DNA of 64,000 bases from Solenopsis invicta. Taxonomy: Eukaryota; Arthropoda; Insecta; Hymenoptera; Formicidae. Below are positions 1 to 12,993 of the stretch, one piece after another; the stretch's first letter is position 1, and the number at the start of each line of letters is the position of its first letter. The notes beneath the pieces are model-generated. The model was given only the letters and a program-made list of their open reading frames with translations, had not been told where the DNA came from and did not search any database. The stretch spans positions 1,252,501-1,316,500 of the forward strand of contig NC_052666.1 of the NCBI RefSeq assembly GCF_016802725.1, in the 5' to 3' direction. The position numbers and the translations under genes were made by a program.

Positions 1-689
1 ATTTATCCGCGCGTGGTTGCTATTCTTTTTCACTAATTATTATTATCCAAATATCGTTGTTATCATCGACCGTCGAGGGAAGGGAGGAAGAGATAGCGCT
101 CGCTAAACTTGATTCTCTTCACGTTCGAATTAAAATCAAATGCGCGAAGGAAAGATTTATCACGCGTGGCCCAATGTGAGAGATGACTTGGAACGATTTC
201 ATTCCGCGACAATGATTTATACGCGTCATTTAACGAGAGGATTTTTCCGTTTCGCGTTTAAGGAGAAAATAAGAAGAAGAAGAAGAAGAAGGGAGAGATT
301 TTCCGTCGCGGGATTAGGAATTTTAACGGCTTTGAAGATTTCATAAGCCACTTAACGCGGGGGGGAATTAAAACAAATTGCAGTTCCAATACCTCCGAAA
401 GAGTTAATTACGTCGTCATTGGCTTTGACTTGTCTGTTATATGAATGAGGGAACATTATCGGCCCTCTCAAAAATAACGACCTGCGACCGGTGACGAATC
501 ACTGACGATTCATCCTGCGACAGTGTAATGCGTCTTTATGACTCTCGACTATAACTTTCACGTTTGAAGCGTTTTTCGTTAATCTTACCTTATTATCGTC
601 GCGAGCATCGGAAGTGAAGCGTTCTCCTTCAGCCGCGGACATTGATTAACTCAAAACTGATATACGCTTAATTATTTATCGCGATTTTT

Positions 690-1862
690 CCATGAACATT
701 GAGGGGATCCTAAAGTCGTTCTTTTTCATCGACTAAACGTTAATCTTCACGCACGCCGTTTCCTCTAATTGCATTTACAGATTTAAAAAGCCTTCTCCAT
801 AATCAAAGTGTGGTTAGTAATGTATAACGGACGCAACAAATTTTATATATGTATATAAAAAAACGAAAAAATTGGAAATAATTACGTATGCTCACAAATT
901 TTCGCAGAAGCTAATTTTTTATATTAGACTTCTAAGCCAAATTTCGGAAATTCCACGTTGTTCCGGTGTCTAATCTGCATCTCACACTTATTTTGTAGGA
1001 AAAGACCGTCAAATATTTATATAAAGCGAATATTGGCACCCTTTGACAGCTCTAGATGAGCTTGTGGCATTTTTTTGTGGCACAATATTTTTAATGAACT
1101 GTTCATAACTTTTCTCACATATTTCTTATAATTCATACATGTAGAAAAAATTTTTTAAAGCCAAATTGGTTCAAATATGAGCGTAATGACGCTCGCTCCT
1201 CAAGTTCTGGTTTTTGAAGAGGCCAAATGGCGTACAATGCAGTATTTCTTTATCTCATCCTGAAATAAAAAATCAAACGAATCTGTCTTTTTAATAAAAT
1301 TGCACACCGGAAGAACCTAAATCCGATAGCAAAAAATACTAAAATAATTCTACACAGTTTTGAAAAAATGTCGAATTTTTGCATAAAATTTTCATTTTTA
1401 TCATGTGAAAAAAATAGTATTCTTGCAAGTTTTATAGGTACTTCCGGTCGAGAATTTCATGAAAAATAAACATGTACCGTCTCAGCTATATTGATCGAAT
1501 ATTTTTTGAGTTATATTGTACGCCGTTTTGACCCTCTCGCAAATTAGGACTTGGAGAGTAAACGTCATTACGTCGCTATATTTGAACTAATTTGGTTTAA
1601 AACAATTTTTTCTACATTTAATTATAAGAAATATGTGAGAAAAGTTATGGAGAGTTATTTAAAGTTATTTAATTCATTAAAAGTCTTGTGCCGCAAAAAA
1701 TTTATGAAAATTAGCTTTTTTTTCAGCTGATTACATGACCTTTCCCCCTTAATTGTAGAGAAGGGTTTTTAAATCTGTAAATGCAATTAGAAAAAACGGT
1801 ATACGCAAAAATTAATCGTTTAGTCGATAAAAAAGGACTTTAAGATCTCCTTAATAATTTCA
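690..1862. repeat. diverged inverted repeat (fold-back element) of about 1.2 kb
   Basis: The left arm (about 690-1210) matches the reverse complement of the right arm (about 1530-1862). Examples are the block around 720-800 with the cgactaaacg and tgcatttacagattta words, matched at 1755-1830, and the block around 1075-1200 with cttttctcacatatttctta, matched at 1560-1710. Arms are perhaps 75-85% identical by eye and the middle is unpaired. No protein was recognised inside. It could be a fold-back DNA transposon or an old inverted duplication; target duplications were not identified. Confidence 0.6.
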
Positions 1863-2600
1863 TCGACCGACTTTTTTACTTTTTTCTGTTGTTGATAAAA
1901 AATGCACCAGAGCCCATGTACATTAGCGTATGCATTTTAATTCTGTAAAAGGAATTATATTTCCGTAATACGAAAGTACAACTTGTTTAACAAAATGATA
2001 TTTTTGTCGATAATATAGACGACTCTAGCATCGCCTAAGTTAATTATAGAAACCACTTTATCTTCTAAAGTTTAAATATAGTTGACACCAAAAATGATTA
2101 ATTTATAATTATTTTCAAAGTCTACTGTAATTAAATTATGCTAATTATAATAGTTTTTTATGAGCACACACTTTGTATATTATAATAATTACTAACACTA
2201 TAGTAGTAATAAAAATAGCTCCTATAAAAGTGGAGTTTTTAATTATAATTATTTTAATATTTAATTATAGTCATAAATGTCAAATACTTTTTTCTCAGTG
2301 CAACATTCTTCACAAATTGAACTCTTGATTAATAATATGAAAGATATCAACTGAAAGGAATTCCACGGCAACCGTGCATGGAGCCTCCAAAGTCGTTTAA
2401 GTTTAAATAAGATCCGTTGCTGGTTTTCCATCCAGTTCTTTTTTAATCCAGGACGAATTTGATTATTTATTTTCTCCGCCGCGCGAGGGACAAAGATCTC
2501 AATTGCTCCTGTTTTTCCACCAAACGATCACTTTTACGTGCATGTGTGTGTCCTCGCACGTGTATAACACATATACATAAATATATACATATGTACATAT

Positions 2601-2750
2601 ACAGGGTGTTCATTAATGATTGTACCCACTTTTTACCATAGGAGCATGATTTACCGACGGATATGTATTTCTAACATATTATTATATTAGAAATAACAAA
2701 TGCGTGCTGCTATGGTAAAATGTGGGGACAACCATTAAAAAACACCCTGT
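2601..2750. mobile_element. 150-bp MITE with ACAGGGTGTT termini
   Basis: The element begins acagggtgtt and ends with its exact complement aacaccctgt. Internal sequence continues the pairing imperfectly (ttaccatag against ctatggtaa). It is flanked by TA on both sides inside TA-rich DNA, as expected of mariner/Tc1-type insertions. A terminus with the same start recurs at 36094, and a related element lies at 16108-16240. Confidence 0.65.
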
Positions 2751-3081
2751 ATACATATGTACATATATACATACATACATACATACATATATAAAAAATA
2801 TAATATATACAGTGTATATAGTGCATATATAAAGCTAAATGCGTTATATCGAGTGCAATGATTACAGCGAAGTGTTACTCCATTAAAATTTCCGCGCTGG
2901 TAAGCGTAAACAAGTTAAGCCCGCCGCAACAAAATTACCAGTTCGAGCGATATTGCGTTAAAATATTCGAGCGGGCGTACAAGTTAAAAGCCCCGTGTCG
3001 CTCGACAGGTCTAATCGAAGAACATATTACGTTCTTTTTGTCACGGCGGATTATTTTTCACGTGCATCTACATATTTCCAG

Positions 3082-3246
3082 CCTTGCCGGAGGACGAACC
3101 TGTTATCACGGCACGACCTGGGAAACATCGTTATCAAGTCGGCGACGTTGTGCGGTTCAATTGCACTTCGGCGAAGTCGAAGCCACATGCCACGCTCAGC
3201 TGGTTCATCAACGCCGAACCCGTGAGTGCTCAAGACATGAAGCATA

Positions 3247-3301
<55 letters not shown>

Positions 3302-6300
3302 TTGCGTACCGCAACTGCAAATGTCTTCTCGGGCTGTCGGAAGCGTAAAAGTTTCACGGCGACATCAACGACGTCCGAGATAAGCCACGATCCTAGCAAA
3401 TCCGTCCAAAGTAGTCTATTCGCGCACGCTTACGCATGACACAGTTGAGTAGTAGGAAGAGAGATCTTATCTACGAATTCTGTAGCTATAATAGTATCAT
3501 TATTAATTATATAGAAAAATAAAGATCTTTATTTTGAGAATATATTTTTTTTTCGAAATATAAATATTAAAATGAAATTATGTAATGTTAAACAGACATA
3601 GCTTGTTTATATAATAAAATTTAATATTTTATCAAAAGAAATTTTATGAAGAAGAAAAATATATTCTTATTATTCAATAATATTTTCACGAATTAAAAAA
3701 GTATCGGATAGAAGATAGAAGAACAATCAGTGTTGCGCTTAAATAATTTAAAATTTATGTAGATACAAATAAGATAAATTGCGTATAAATGTATCTTAGA
3801 TAAGATAAAGATGATTTAATTTTTATTTATCTAGATAAAAGATAAAAAATTCATCGGTTTATCTAGATAATTTTCAGATAATATCGTTATTGAGCAAAAA
3901 ACAATTTAGAATATGAAATATTTTTATTTCTAAAATAATATTTTTAAAAACAAAAATTCTTCAAATAATTATACTGAGAACAAATATTTCTCATTTTTAA
4001 TTTTACGCAAATAAAAATAAAAATTATAAATAGAAAAAAGATATATAAATATAAATTGCATTATATAATAAATGACAAATTTTTTCCGAAAAGTTTTCGA
4101 ATTTATAGTTTTGGGGAAATTTTTACATTGCGCTACTGTTGAACTATGTTTCGATATACATTGCCAGTAAAAATCTATAGTAAGCCTTACGTATTTATAG
4201 ATTTTCAGTACTGGCAATAAATTTTGCAATCTTGAAAAAATTTGTTAGGATAAATGGTAACTTGGAGCTAAAGACTATTGTCTAATTAATTAATTAGTTA
4301 ATTAATGTGATATGGTTGATTCTTATGAGATTTATTTTATACAAAAAAGAAACAAAATTTTGAAAGTAACAAATATAAAACCAGATATAATAACGCAAGT
4401 GATCAGCCAACTTCCATATCACGCTGAGAAAACCAGTTCTCGTCCGATCACTGAAGTCAAGCAGCGTTGAGCACGGTTAGTACTTGGATGGGTGACCGCT
4501 TGGGAACACCGTGTGATGTTGGCCTCAATTTTTTTTCGTTTTTTTTTTTTAGGCAAACAGATATATAAATATTTCTAATACTTTCTTGTTCCTTTAGAAA
4601 ATAATGAGAAAAAATTTTTATTTTAAATTCGAAGAATCCATGTTGGAAATATAAATGTTCTTATCTTACATTCAATATATTAAAAACTCTTCTGGGTACT
4701 TAAAAAATATACAGGGTTGGTTAAATAAGTTAATATTTAATATTTTTTTAATGAAAATTAATGGTTTATAAAATAACTTTTGGCCCGATCGAAAGTTATA
4801 ACACTTTATTTTCGTTATTTGCATTATCTCAGATAATTTAAAAAGATAATATTTCTTTATATTATCTTTTTAAAGATAAAGATAACGTACAGTATAATAA
4901 TTTAGATAAAGATTAGATGAGGCTATTTCTTTATTTAAATGATTATCTAGATAATTTTATATAGATAATGGCAAACACAGAACAATATTTTTAAATTATG
5001 AATTAGAATTTTTTATAATACTACTGTCAAAGTAATCATATTGTGCTCCTTAGATAATTATTACAATATTGAAATAAAAATTTAATATTTTGTTGAAAAA
5101 GATTATCATTAAATTTTTTAAAAAAAGATTAAAATTACGCAGCTAACGTTATGTCCAAAGTCAGGGCATTAGACATCTTAAAAGGTCATTCTGCTGTGAT
5201 ACTTTGAAAAAAATCGATTATTAAAAAATTATTTAAAAAAGATCAGAATCGATATGTTTGATGAAGCTGAAGGTATGAAGCAGGAATTGCAGATTAGTCA
5301 CAAAGTATGTTTTTTCACAATTTTTCAATACTACAAACTTCAAACGCGTTTTTCTTCAAACGGATTTTTTTTCTGCATGGCAGGACAAAAATTTCAATAA
5401 CTAATGCACCGATCGGTCTGAAATTTGGGAAACTTATGTTTTACACGTCTATCATTCCTACCAAAAAAAGGTAAAAATATTTATTTTATTGTACTTTTTA
5501 CACAACAAAATAACCAAAAAAGGTAGTACAATTTTTTAGAGGGAAAATGGTTCTCGCATTCAGATGCGAGTTAGCTACATTTATTATTAAATTGATTTTC
5601 AATTTAATAAAGTGATATTACTAATTCTTGTTCAATTTGAAACTGTGTTATGCTCAAAAAATCTATTCAATGCGCAATTTAGTGTACTTGAAAAGGTATA
5701 TAAAATCACACGATAAATATCAGCATTAAGATTTAGCTATGCCCGTTAAGGCACTTTGTTTATATTATTGTCACATTATCGGTTGAATAAGTTCTTTAGT
5801 ACAAAACAGTAGTTTTTCCTACTTTTTTTTTTCAAAACGGCATAAAGTTTTTTTTATTTTTTAACAAAAATTATTAATTGTGATAAAAACAATATAGCGA
5901 CACTCATACGAATTAATCTTATTGAATTTTTTATTTCCGATGTGTCTAACACATGATGTATGAGAAATCAATCCTGCAATAAACATGTTTGTTTTTAAGT
6001 TAATAGTATCCTTAATGATACTATTAGAAAAACTGAAAAACAATAAAATTAACATTATTTTGACAATTTTTTATATTATTTATATGTTCCTTTGTAAATC
6101 CACAAAATATTTATTTCAATACATTGTATATTCACTGAGAAACACATCCCTAAAAATACCTTAATTTTCTAGCTGCCTTAAAAGCGATTTAAAAATGTCT
6201 TCAAACAATGTTATGTTGAAAGGCATCTTAAACATAATTTCAACGTAACATAACTTAAAGATCTTTAAATCATTATATTTTATATTTTGATTTTGGCATA

Positions 6301-9300
6301 TATGCTAAATGTCTGGATATGTTTAAGATTATCAAGCATTTATATATCATTATAAGCAAGAAATTATATTTTTGCTTTATAATATTAACTAAAAGTTATC
6401 GTAATTTAAAAATTGCAGTCTTCTTAGGTATATTCATTTTTTTTCTCATCAACGATAAAAAATAATTGTGATGATTCTTGAATTTTAATTCTGAAACCAG
6501 CTGCAAAGAAGCAAACTATGAAAAACTTGTTTAATAATGGTCTATGCAACAAAAATAAACCTAGTTTTTTTTTTCAATTTTACTACTGAAATAATTTTAA
6601 TGAAATCAAATAAACTATTGAACATTTACTGAAGTTTTATGAATATATGTAAAAAATTTGATTTAATTTGTAATGAGACTTTCACAAATTTGCAAATGAA
6701 CATTATAAAACACAATTTTATATAAGAATCAAGAACAAACAAAAAATTAAATAACTTTCAAATCAGTAAGAGAAAATTTTCACTAACAATAAGATTAAAT
6801 TTTATACAAATAATCAAACGTAATAATAGGGTAACCTATGAAATATTTAAATTTTTGATAATACTTTGTGATGTGTCATACGTCCTTAAATAGAATATAT
6901 TAGTTTTAAATAAAAATTCCTCTTATATATTAATTTTGATTTAATAGTAATGTTTTTTTTGTGAAAAATATTCAATACTCGATTATTTCGATTTTTATGA
7001 AAATAAAATCGAAAATTTTAATCTTTTTTTATATTCTCATCATGTTATATATACTCTTGATACATATATAATATTATACATATATATATATACACATGTA
7101 ACTAAATTTTAAATAAATATTAAATAATATTTAATTGAAGCGAAATCCAAGTCCACTTTACTTCTCACGGATCGAGAATTCTGACGTTAAAATATTCATC
7201 AGATGTTCCTACAAGTGTCAAAGTTAAACCTGCACGTCTGTCTTAATAAAGACTTTTTCCTCGTAATACATCATGTTTTACCGCCATCGTGATACACGCG
7301 CTACGAAGTTACGTCCGTAAAAGCGCACTTTGATATTACTATACGACAAGGAAAAGTCATAACAGTTCACTCTCTTTTTTCCTCTCTTAGTTCCCCCCTT
7401 CTCTCTCTCCCTTTCTCTCTCAAGCGTTGTCAAAAGTTTTCCACCGCAAATTTCGTTCTTCCGCGAAAATAACGCATCTCTGCACCGGCCACCCACGTTA
7501 ATGTCTCGTTGACCCGCGATTACGCGCTAACAAAGCTCGAGGATTAATTTTGCAAAGTGCATTCTATGGCGTGCGCGCGGGGAACTTTTTCATTTTTCAT
7601 TCGCGAACAAATAATAATTGGTCCTTGGGTAATTAATCTTCGTGTGTTGCGAGCGAACGCTCGCGCGCACTCAAAATTGCCTGATTAGTCTTTCAGCGCG
7701 TTCACTTCGTGGCTTATTAAAATCGGGATTACATTTAATCAGTATTCAAAACCGATAATCTTAGATTAGAAGATAGACTTTCGCGATATTCGTAGAAGAT
7801 GCCCTCTAAATTACGGTGCAAACGCATTGAATTTAAGAAAAGTAGCACGAGTTCGCGTGGGAACGCGCGCGAAGAGATGAGACGTTGAATAATTCCATTA
7901 TCGTGATTGGAATTAGTGTTGTATGTTAGGGTGCTTCTTAATTTTTGTCACAGAAGTTGCAACAAAATTTAATGAGAGAGATAACAATCTTTTGCTGAAC
8001 GATATTAAAAGTTTATATAGTACTCTCAGGGAGAGCTCGCGGGTCAAGAGTCAATTTTCCTGGAACGAAGTTGATTAGACAGATAATGCAGTGTATTTAA
8101 TTTGTGACGCTAAGCACTGACGACGTTATTACGTTTTATTTAAATAAAAGGAAAAAATATATGTCTTGAAGATATTAAAATGACATTTAAGCTGAATCTC
8201 TTGTTTCCAGCAGAAAAGATCTAGGAAAAGATCAGCATTTGTTCTTCGCTTAACTCTTTCCCTAACAGCACATGATATCTAACGAATCTTGTGATATCGT
8301 ATAAATATGTTGTACGATATTATGATATTGTACGAATATTCGTACAATATCTAAAATATTCATACGATATCTTGTGCTGTTAGGGCTGCAGACATTTCCA
8401 AGTGTTGAATACCGATGAGATTTTGACCCAATACGTACTTTTAGTACTGAGTACTTATTCAAAGATGCTCTAGATCTCTAGATCTATGATAATAATGATG
8501 TAATCAAAAATTAAAAGTAGTAATCTAAGGTTCACTTTCCAACTAATCCGCCAGCAATTTTCGTTCGATTGGGTAAGATTTTTCTGTAGAATTGAGACAG
8601 AATCTTTTCAGTATCGCGCTACTCTTCTAAAAAAATTTAAACTTAAAAATGAATGTTTATACGTATACACACGTAAAGTTCTCATCACACTCAAAAGATA
8701 GTCTTGCAAGTGCAGTCACAATTTTTTGACTGTAGAAAATTAACTAATGTAGATAAATGATTTATATCAAATATTGTGATGTCGCATATGTTTGGTACTT
8801 CACCAATCTAAATAACAGACACAGGATTTATACCTGAATTGTTTGGGAAATTTAGAAAGAAAATTTGTCTGTGGCGCCTATTCACGTTGAGGCCAATCAC
8901 ACTTATTATAAAATTTGACTATACAGAATTGGACAAGACCTAAATTTTCCAGAAGGTATATTGTTAAATGTTACCGCTAAACACATGGTGAAAATTAACA
9001 TCGAATCTACGCCTATCCTTGTCAAAATCACTCCATCATTTTTTGAGTGTAGATAAGAGAATTTTAGAGACTCGTCGTTAATTTAGCAAAAAAAGACATT
9101 AACGACGTAAACGATGACGCGCCAGTGAACATTTTTCGTGGCGAAGGGAACGACCTTGTCATCGTCATCGTCATCATCGTTCAGGTTGAGAGAGAATATA
9201 CAGTACCGCTTCTTCACTTCGATTAGGTCGAGCAGCAGTTCTTGAGACCCCACCCTCTCGTCAGGGACCGGAACGATCTGGAGACCTCCACACTCGGTCT

Positions 9301-10696
9301 AGAGTTCCGTCTGCGCCCGAAGCACTTCAAGAAGGGAGACTTGAAGATCAAATGCCTGGCGAGGATATATACCGTATATTGGAAATCGAATGAGCTCAGC
9401 ATAGAGGGTGAGAGGCCTCTGAAGATACCGGTAATGGAGAGCAGAGAGACAAGGGCGCAAGGGCACACGCACGCCGAGCATATCCTAGGTAAAAAAAGAA
9501 ATCTCCCGGCCAGCCCTTGACTGAGGGTAGATGACGTGGCGACAAGGACGAAATGCTTTGCCGCACGAACACGGATTTCTTTGTCGTGTCTTTTGATTCA
9601 ACTACTCTTGTTAACCCTCTCGGTAGGAGAGACGAATCAAAATATAAAAAGAAAAAAAACCCTTTTCCCTTTATAAATTGGAGCTCTATTATTCGAGATA
9701 TAAAATTAATTTGTACGTAATTTTCTCTTTGATATAACATGTTTAACTATAATATTTTAACAGGATACAGGAATAAAGAGGTAAAATTGTAAGTCAAAGC
9801 TGATAAAGGAAATTAAACGGTGCGAATTTGATTTACTATGTCATATACGTGTTTTAATTAAACATCCGTTAAATGTTAATTTGTTTAGAGCAATTAAAAA
9901 ATTTTTAAACAATATCATTCGACATGAAAATATTAACTTTCCGAGTTAGACGTTTTATTTACCTTAACATCAAAAAGATTGGAACGAGAATCTATCTTGA
10001 AGAGCCATTACCCAACCCGGGTAAAGGGGGATAAGAATCGCTTTTCAAGCTCGTGTAAAAAAACTGACGTTTTTCACAGTTCACGTCGTTAATATTGATT
10101 ACAAGTCCGCAAAAAGTATAGGCTTTGTGGCCGCGTGAGAAGGGCTTAGCGACCGAAATAATGGATCCCAGCCCTTTCGGTGTTAACATCTCCAACTCGA
10201 AGCTCGTTCTGACGCGCGGATAGTTCAGCAACTCAACGTCGTTTCTCTCCGATACGCTGTTTTAGTTCTATCGCGCAAGCCAAAGCGTAAACACGTAACT
10301 CGTTTTGCACAAAACTCGATCACTTTGGGGACAGCCCCCCAACGTGGGGACTAAGGAGGGAATTTTATAAAATGCCGAATCGCACGGAGAGAGACGCGCA
10401 AAGAGATCGAAAGATTAAAAGTCCAATTTCGCGGACACGCAAATCTGTAGCCCCCTTTTAATTTGCTCATTTTTTTACAGCGCACTTATACGTGCAAATC
10501 GCTTTAACTAAACTCGTTTAACCGAGCTCCAATTTTAAAATTTAAACTTTGAATTTTTCCCGAATATTTATGAAAATGCCCCTCTTACAGAAGACGCGAA
10601 CTCATGCCCACTCTTTTATCTTTTTCAGCGAGCGGAAGTATAGCGTTAGGACCATGCGTCGTGCTGGTGATCATGGGATTACTAATGCTTCGGTAA
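3082..10696 (+). CDS. beaten-path (beat) family immunoglobulin protein, C-terminal exons
   Basis: Three exons join in frame: 3082-3221 (phase 2 in, phase 0 out), 9236-9488 and 10629-10696, giving the last ~152 residues. The first encodes the start of the second Ig domain (PEDEPVITA, then GDVVRFNCTS and LSWFIN with the Ig cysteine and tryptophan). The second completes the domain (LETSTLGLEF, LKIKCLARIY with the partner cysteine). The third ends in a short hydrophobic tail, CVVLVIMGLLML, then R and stop. Donors are gtgagt and gtaaaa; the last acceptor is tttttcag. Beat proteins are insect neuronal surface or secreted proteins that bind Side receptors in axon guidance. The hydrophobic tail suggests a membrane or GPI-anchored member. 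Earlier exons (signal peptide, first Ig domain) lie left of the window. Which beat paralogue this is cannot be told from these exons. Confidence 0.85.
3249..3297. repeat. (TC)n microsatellite
   Basis: An almost pure CT repeat begins about 27 bases after the 3' splice boundary of the first visible beat exon. Open frames across it on both strands are low-complexity artefacts. Confidence 0.9.
4406..4523 (+). rRNA. 5S ribosomal RNA gene
   Basis: The 118-nt sequence starts GCCAAC and ends GTTGGC, which pair as helix I. It contains the conserved 5S blocks: GTCCGATCACTGAAGTCAAG (box A region), GTACTTGGATGGGTGACCG (internal element and start of box C) and CGCTTGGGAACACC. A run of eight T follows, a pol III terminator. 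Several positions differ from the insect 5S sequence I recall, so it may be a variant or dispersed copy rather than part of the main array. It lies in a beat intron on the same strand, between GATA-rich repetitive blocks (about 3730-3900 and 4820-4975). Confidence 0.8.
4529..4536 (+). terminator. RNA polymerase III terminator of the 5S gene
   Basis: Eight consecutive T begin five bases after the 5S 3' end, the normal pol III stop signal. Confidence 0.6.
8260..8385. mobile_element. 126-bp palindromic MITE (CCCTAACAGCACA termini)
   Basis: The left end ccctaacagcacatgatatc pairs with the right end gatatcttgtgctgttaggg. The interior is also largely palindromic, with repeated gatat and tacgata words. 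It lies in a beat intron and carries no coding capacity. Confidence 0.65.
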
Positions 10697-11787
10697 GGAT
10701 CAAGGACACCATACTCCATCTTCGTGCTCACCCTTCCCAGATATGCGAAAGCCACCCTCGTAATGCGATATGATTACGTCATATAAAATTACCCATGTTG
10801 TTTATATTTTTTATAATTGCAATTAGTGGAGTTAGAGACCACATACTAATCAATAATAGGCAGACGACACTATCGAACTACGTTAGAACTTCATTCGAAC
10901 GTTCAGAGAAGATTTTCGTTGCAAAGGAACAATGGATTCTTTTTCTCTTCTCAGAAGTGATAAAAAGATTTTGGAAGATTTGCGGTGACCTCGTCGTTCG
11001 ATTTTCGAATTGTATCTCGTGTACAGTGCGTGACATAAAAAAGCCGTTCACTAGGAAAAAATATTTCGTTGTAACTCACGAAAAATTTGTTTAAAGTGTA
11101 CCGAATAAAACTATTTAGTTAATATAAATATTTAGTTAGTGTAAACAAATATTTTTGTATGTGCATGTACTAACGAAATAAAAAAAATTTAGTGCCTTCA
11201 GCGAAAGCTGTTTAGTTGAGGCATTTTTTAACAGCAATCAAAATTTTTTGTCAATAACAAAAAATTTAATTGCTTCTGCAAAATACATGTAAGTGAAAAA
11301 AATATTTGTTTATACTAAGTAGTTTTTGTCCAGTACACTTTAACCAAATTATTTGTTGTTACAATATTTTTTCTAGTATTGTTCCATGGTCGCATGAGAC
11401 GTGCCACTGCAAAATAAAAGTGCCAAAATTCTGCAAATGCATTTTACAGTATGAATAGGTTACAAATATTCTGTCGCATACTATAATATCGAGGAAAATA
11501 CTGTTACAAGTGAAGAAAAATAAAACATGCAACTTAAAACAATTTGGATTTTACGTTTTTGAAATTTTAACAACTTTAACGTTATTTTTTAAATTGGAAT
11601 TTGATTAAAATTTTTTTATCGAAATTGCACTGAGAAACCCATTTAATTGAATGAAATCAAATGTAATTGAATCAATTAAATCTGTTGTTTGGATATGGAC
11701 AAATGCTTTAGTCGATGCAACAATTTAGTTGGAAAATTTAGTAATATTAACAAAAATATGGTTACAACAAATCAAATGCTAATTAAA

Positions 11788-12039
11788 ATAACTGTATCCT
11801 ATATGGCCCACGTAAGTTTCACGTTTTTTTTTTCTATTTTTTTGCCGAGTCTAAATTAGAAACACAATCAAAAAAATTCTAACTTTGATCTCACTGCCAA
11901 TAATAGAATACATAAAGTGAACTGTTGCAAACAAGTCACGTTGATAGCCTGTACGATATACTGCCGTTATTTGTTCACATCATGTAATGTTATTATAACT
12001 ACTTAGAAACAGAAAGTAGGCCATATAGGATACAGTTAT
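11788..12039. mobile_element. 252-bp MITE with ATAACTGTATCCTATATGGCC termini
   Basis: The left terminus (ataactgtatcctatatggc, 11788 on) is the exact reverse complement of the right terminus ending at 12039. The interior is AT-rich and non-coding. Confidence 0.65.
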
Positions 12040-12864
12040 CTTATGTGTAGCTAAATTTGGTTAGTATCTTATTAAATTATATTTTAATCATTAAATCAAG
12101 TTTGCATATTAATAATATCAAATTTTCAAATTAAATTTTTTATTGCATCAACAAAAAATTTAATCAACTAAATGTTGATTAGAGTATAAGAACTCTGAAG
12201 TCAAAATAAGAACCGTTGAATCTAGTTCGAGTTAACTACAAAAGCATCACCTTTGCAAAGTGTCGAGACTTACGCGGGTGCATTAATTATAATGCACCGC
12301 AAGGTATTTTTCTTACGGGAGAACGTTTTCTCTAAGGGCAATGTCCTATATTGCTTAGCAGTCGCGATACAAATATAAATTATTTGAAACACCTTGAAAA
12401 AAAATACTTAAAAATTTACTTGACATATATTTCATTGAAATAAATCTTTATTTAAATATAGTAAAATAAAATTTTATTTATAGTAAATAAACCAATTAGT
12501 AAAGAAATAAAATACATTTTATAGAAATGATATTCAAAAATGTATATTCCGTAAATGTATATTTGTCACAATCAATTTTTTTTTATAACTAATAAATATT
12601 AAAGAAAATGTCACAAGTAACGTTTGCTTCTGAATATTTCAATTTTTTTTTCTCACTATGAGGTAAATCTGTTTATTATCGCTATTGAAATTCTATACAA
12701 ACAAGTAAATCCAAAGTAAAAAATTTGATTAGCACAACATTTTACTTGTTCTGATAATATAACGTTTCGTTAATATAAACAAATTGAATGCAAATTCAAT
12801 CAAACAAAATTGTCCAACCAAGAAATTTTATTTTATTCAGCTAAATGAGTCTCATGCCTATTTC

Positions 12865-12993
12865 CACCAACACAGGTTAACTTTGATCTCAGTTTAACTT
12901 ACTCTTTATCTTTTTTTTTAGTTCTAAGAATTGGAAAAAGATAAACAGTAAGTTAAACTGAGTTAATCTACAAAGTTAGTTTACATTGGTGCA
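12865..12993. mobile_element. about 129-bp inverted-repeat MITE
   Basis: The ends caccaa...ttaactttg and caaagtta...ttggtg pair with one gap. The inner arms ctcagtttaacttact and agtaagttaaactgag pair perfectly around a T-rich loop. Confidence 0.55.

Larger units (their letters stand above)
1..3081. other. non-coding sequence, probably intron of the beat-like gene
   Basis: No coding exon was recognised here. The stretch ends at a splice acceptor (ttccag, 3076-3081) that opens the first visible beat exon, so it is most simply read as intron; transcription of the far left end is not shown. It holds a short AGA-rich stretch near 268-290, a large diverged inverted repeat (690-1862), a small inverted-repeat element (2601-2750) and TA/TACA-rich simple sequence around 2560-2820. 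Open frames such as 140-346 lack splice or homology support. Confidence 0.5.

Noticed and set aside
3051..3399. Open frames across the (TC)n tract on both strands
   Set aside because: Low-complexity Arg-Glu or Ser-Leu runs; only the beat exon at 3082-3221 has splice and domain support.
5150..5700. Possible coding remnant (aactaatgcaccgatcggtc region)
   Set aside because: Short open stretches only; no splice support or recognisable family.
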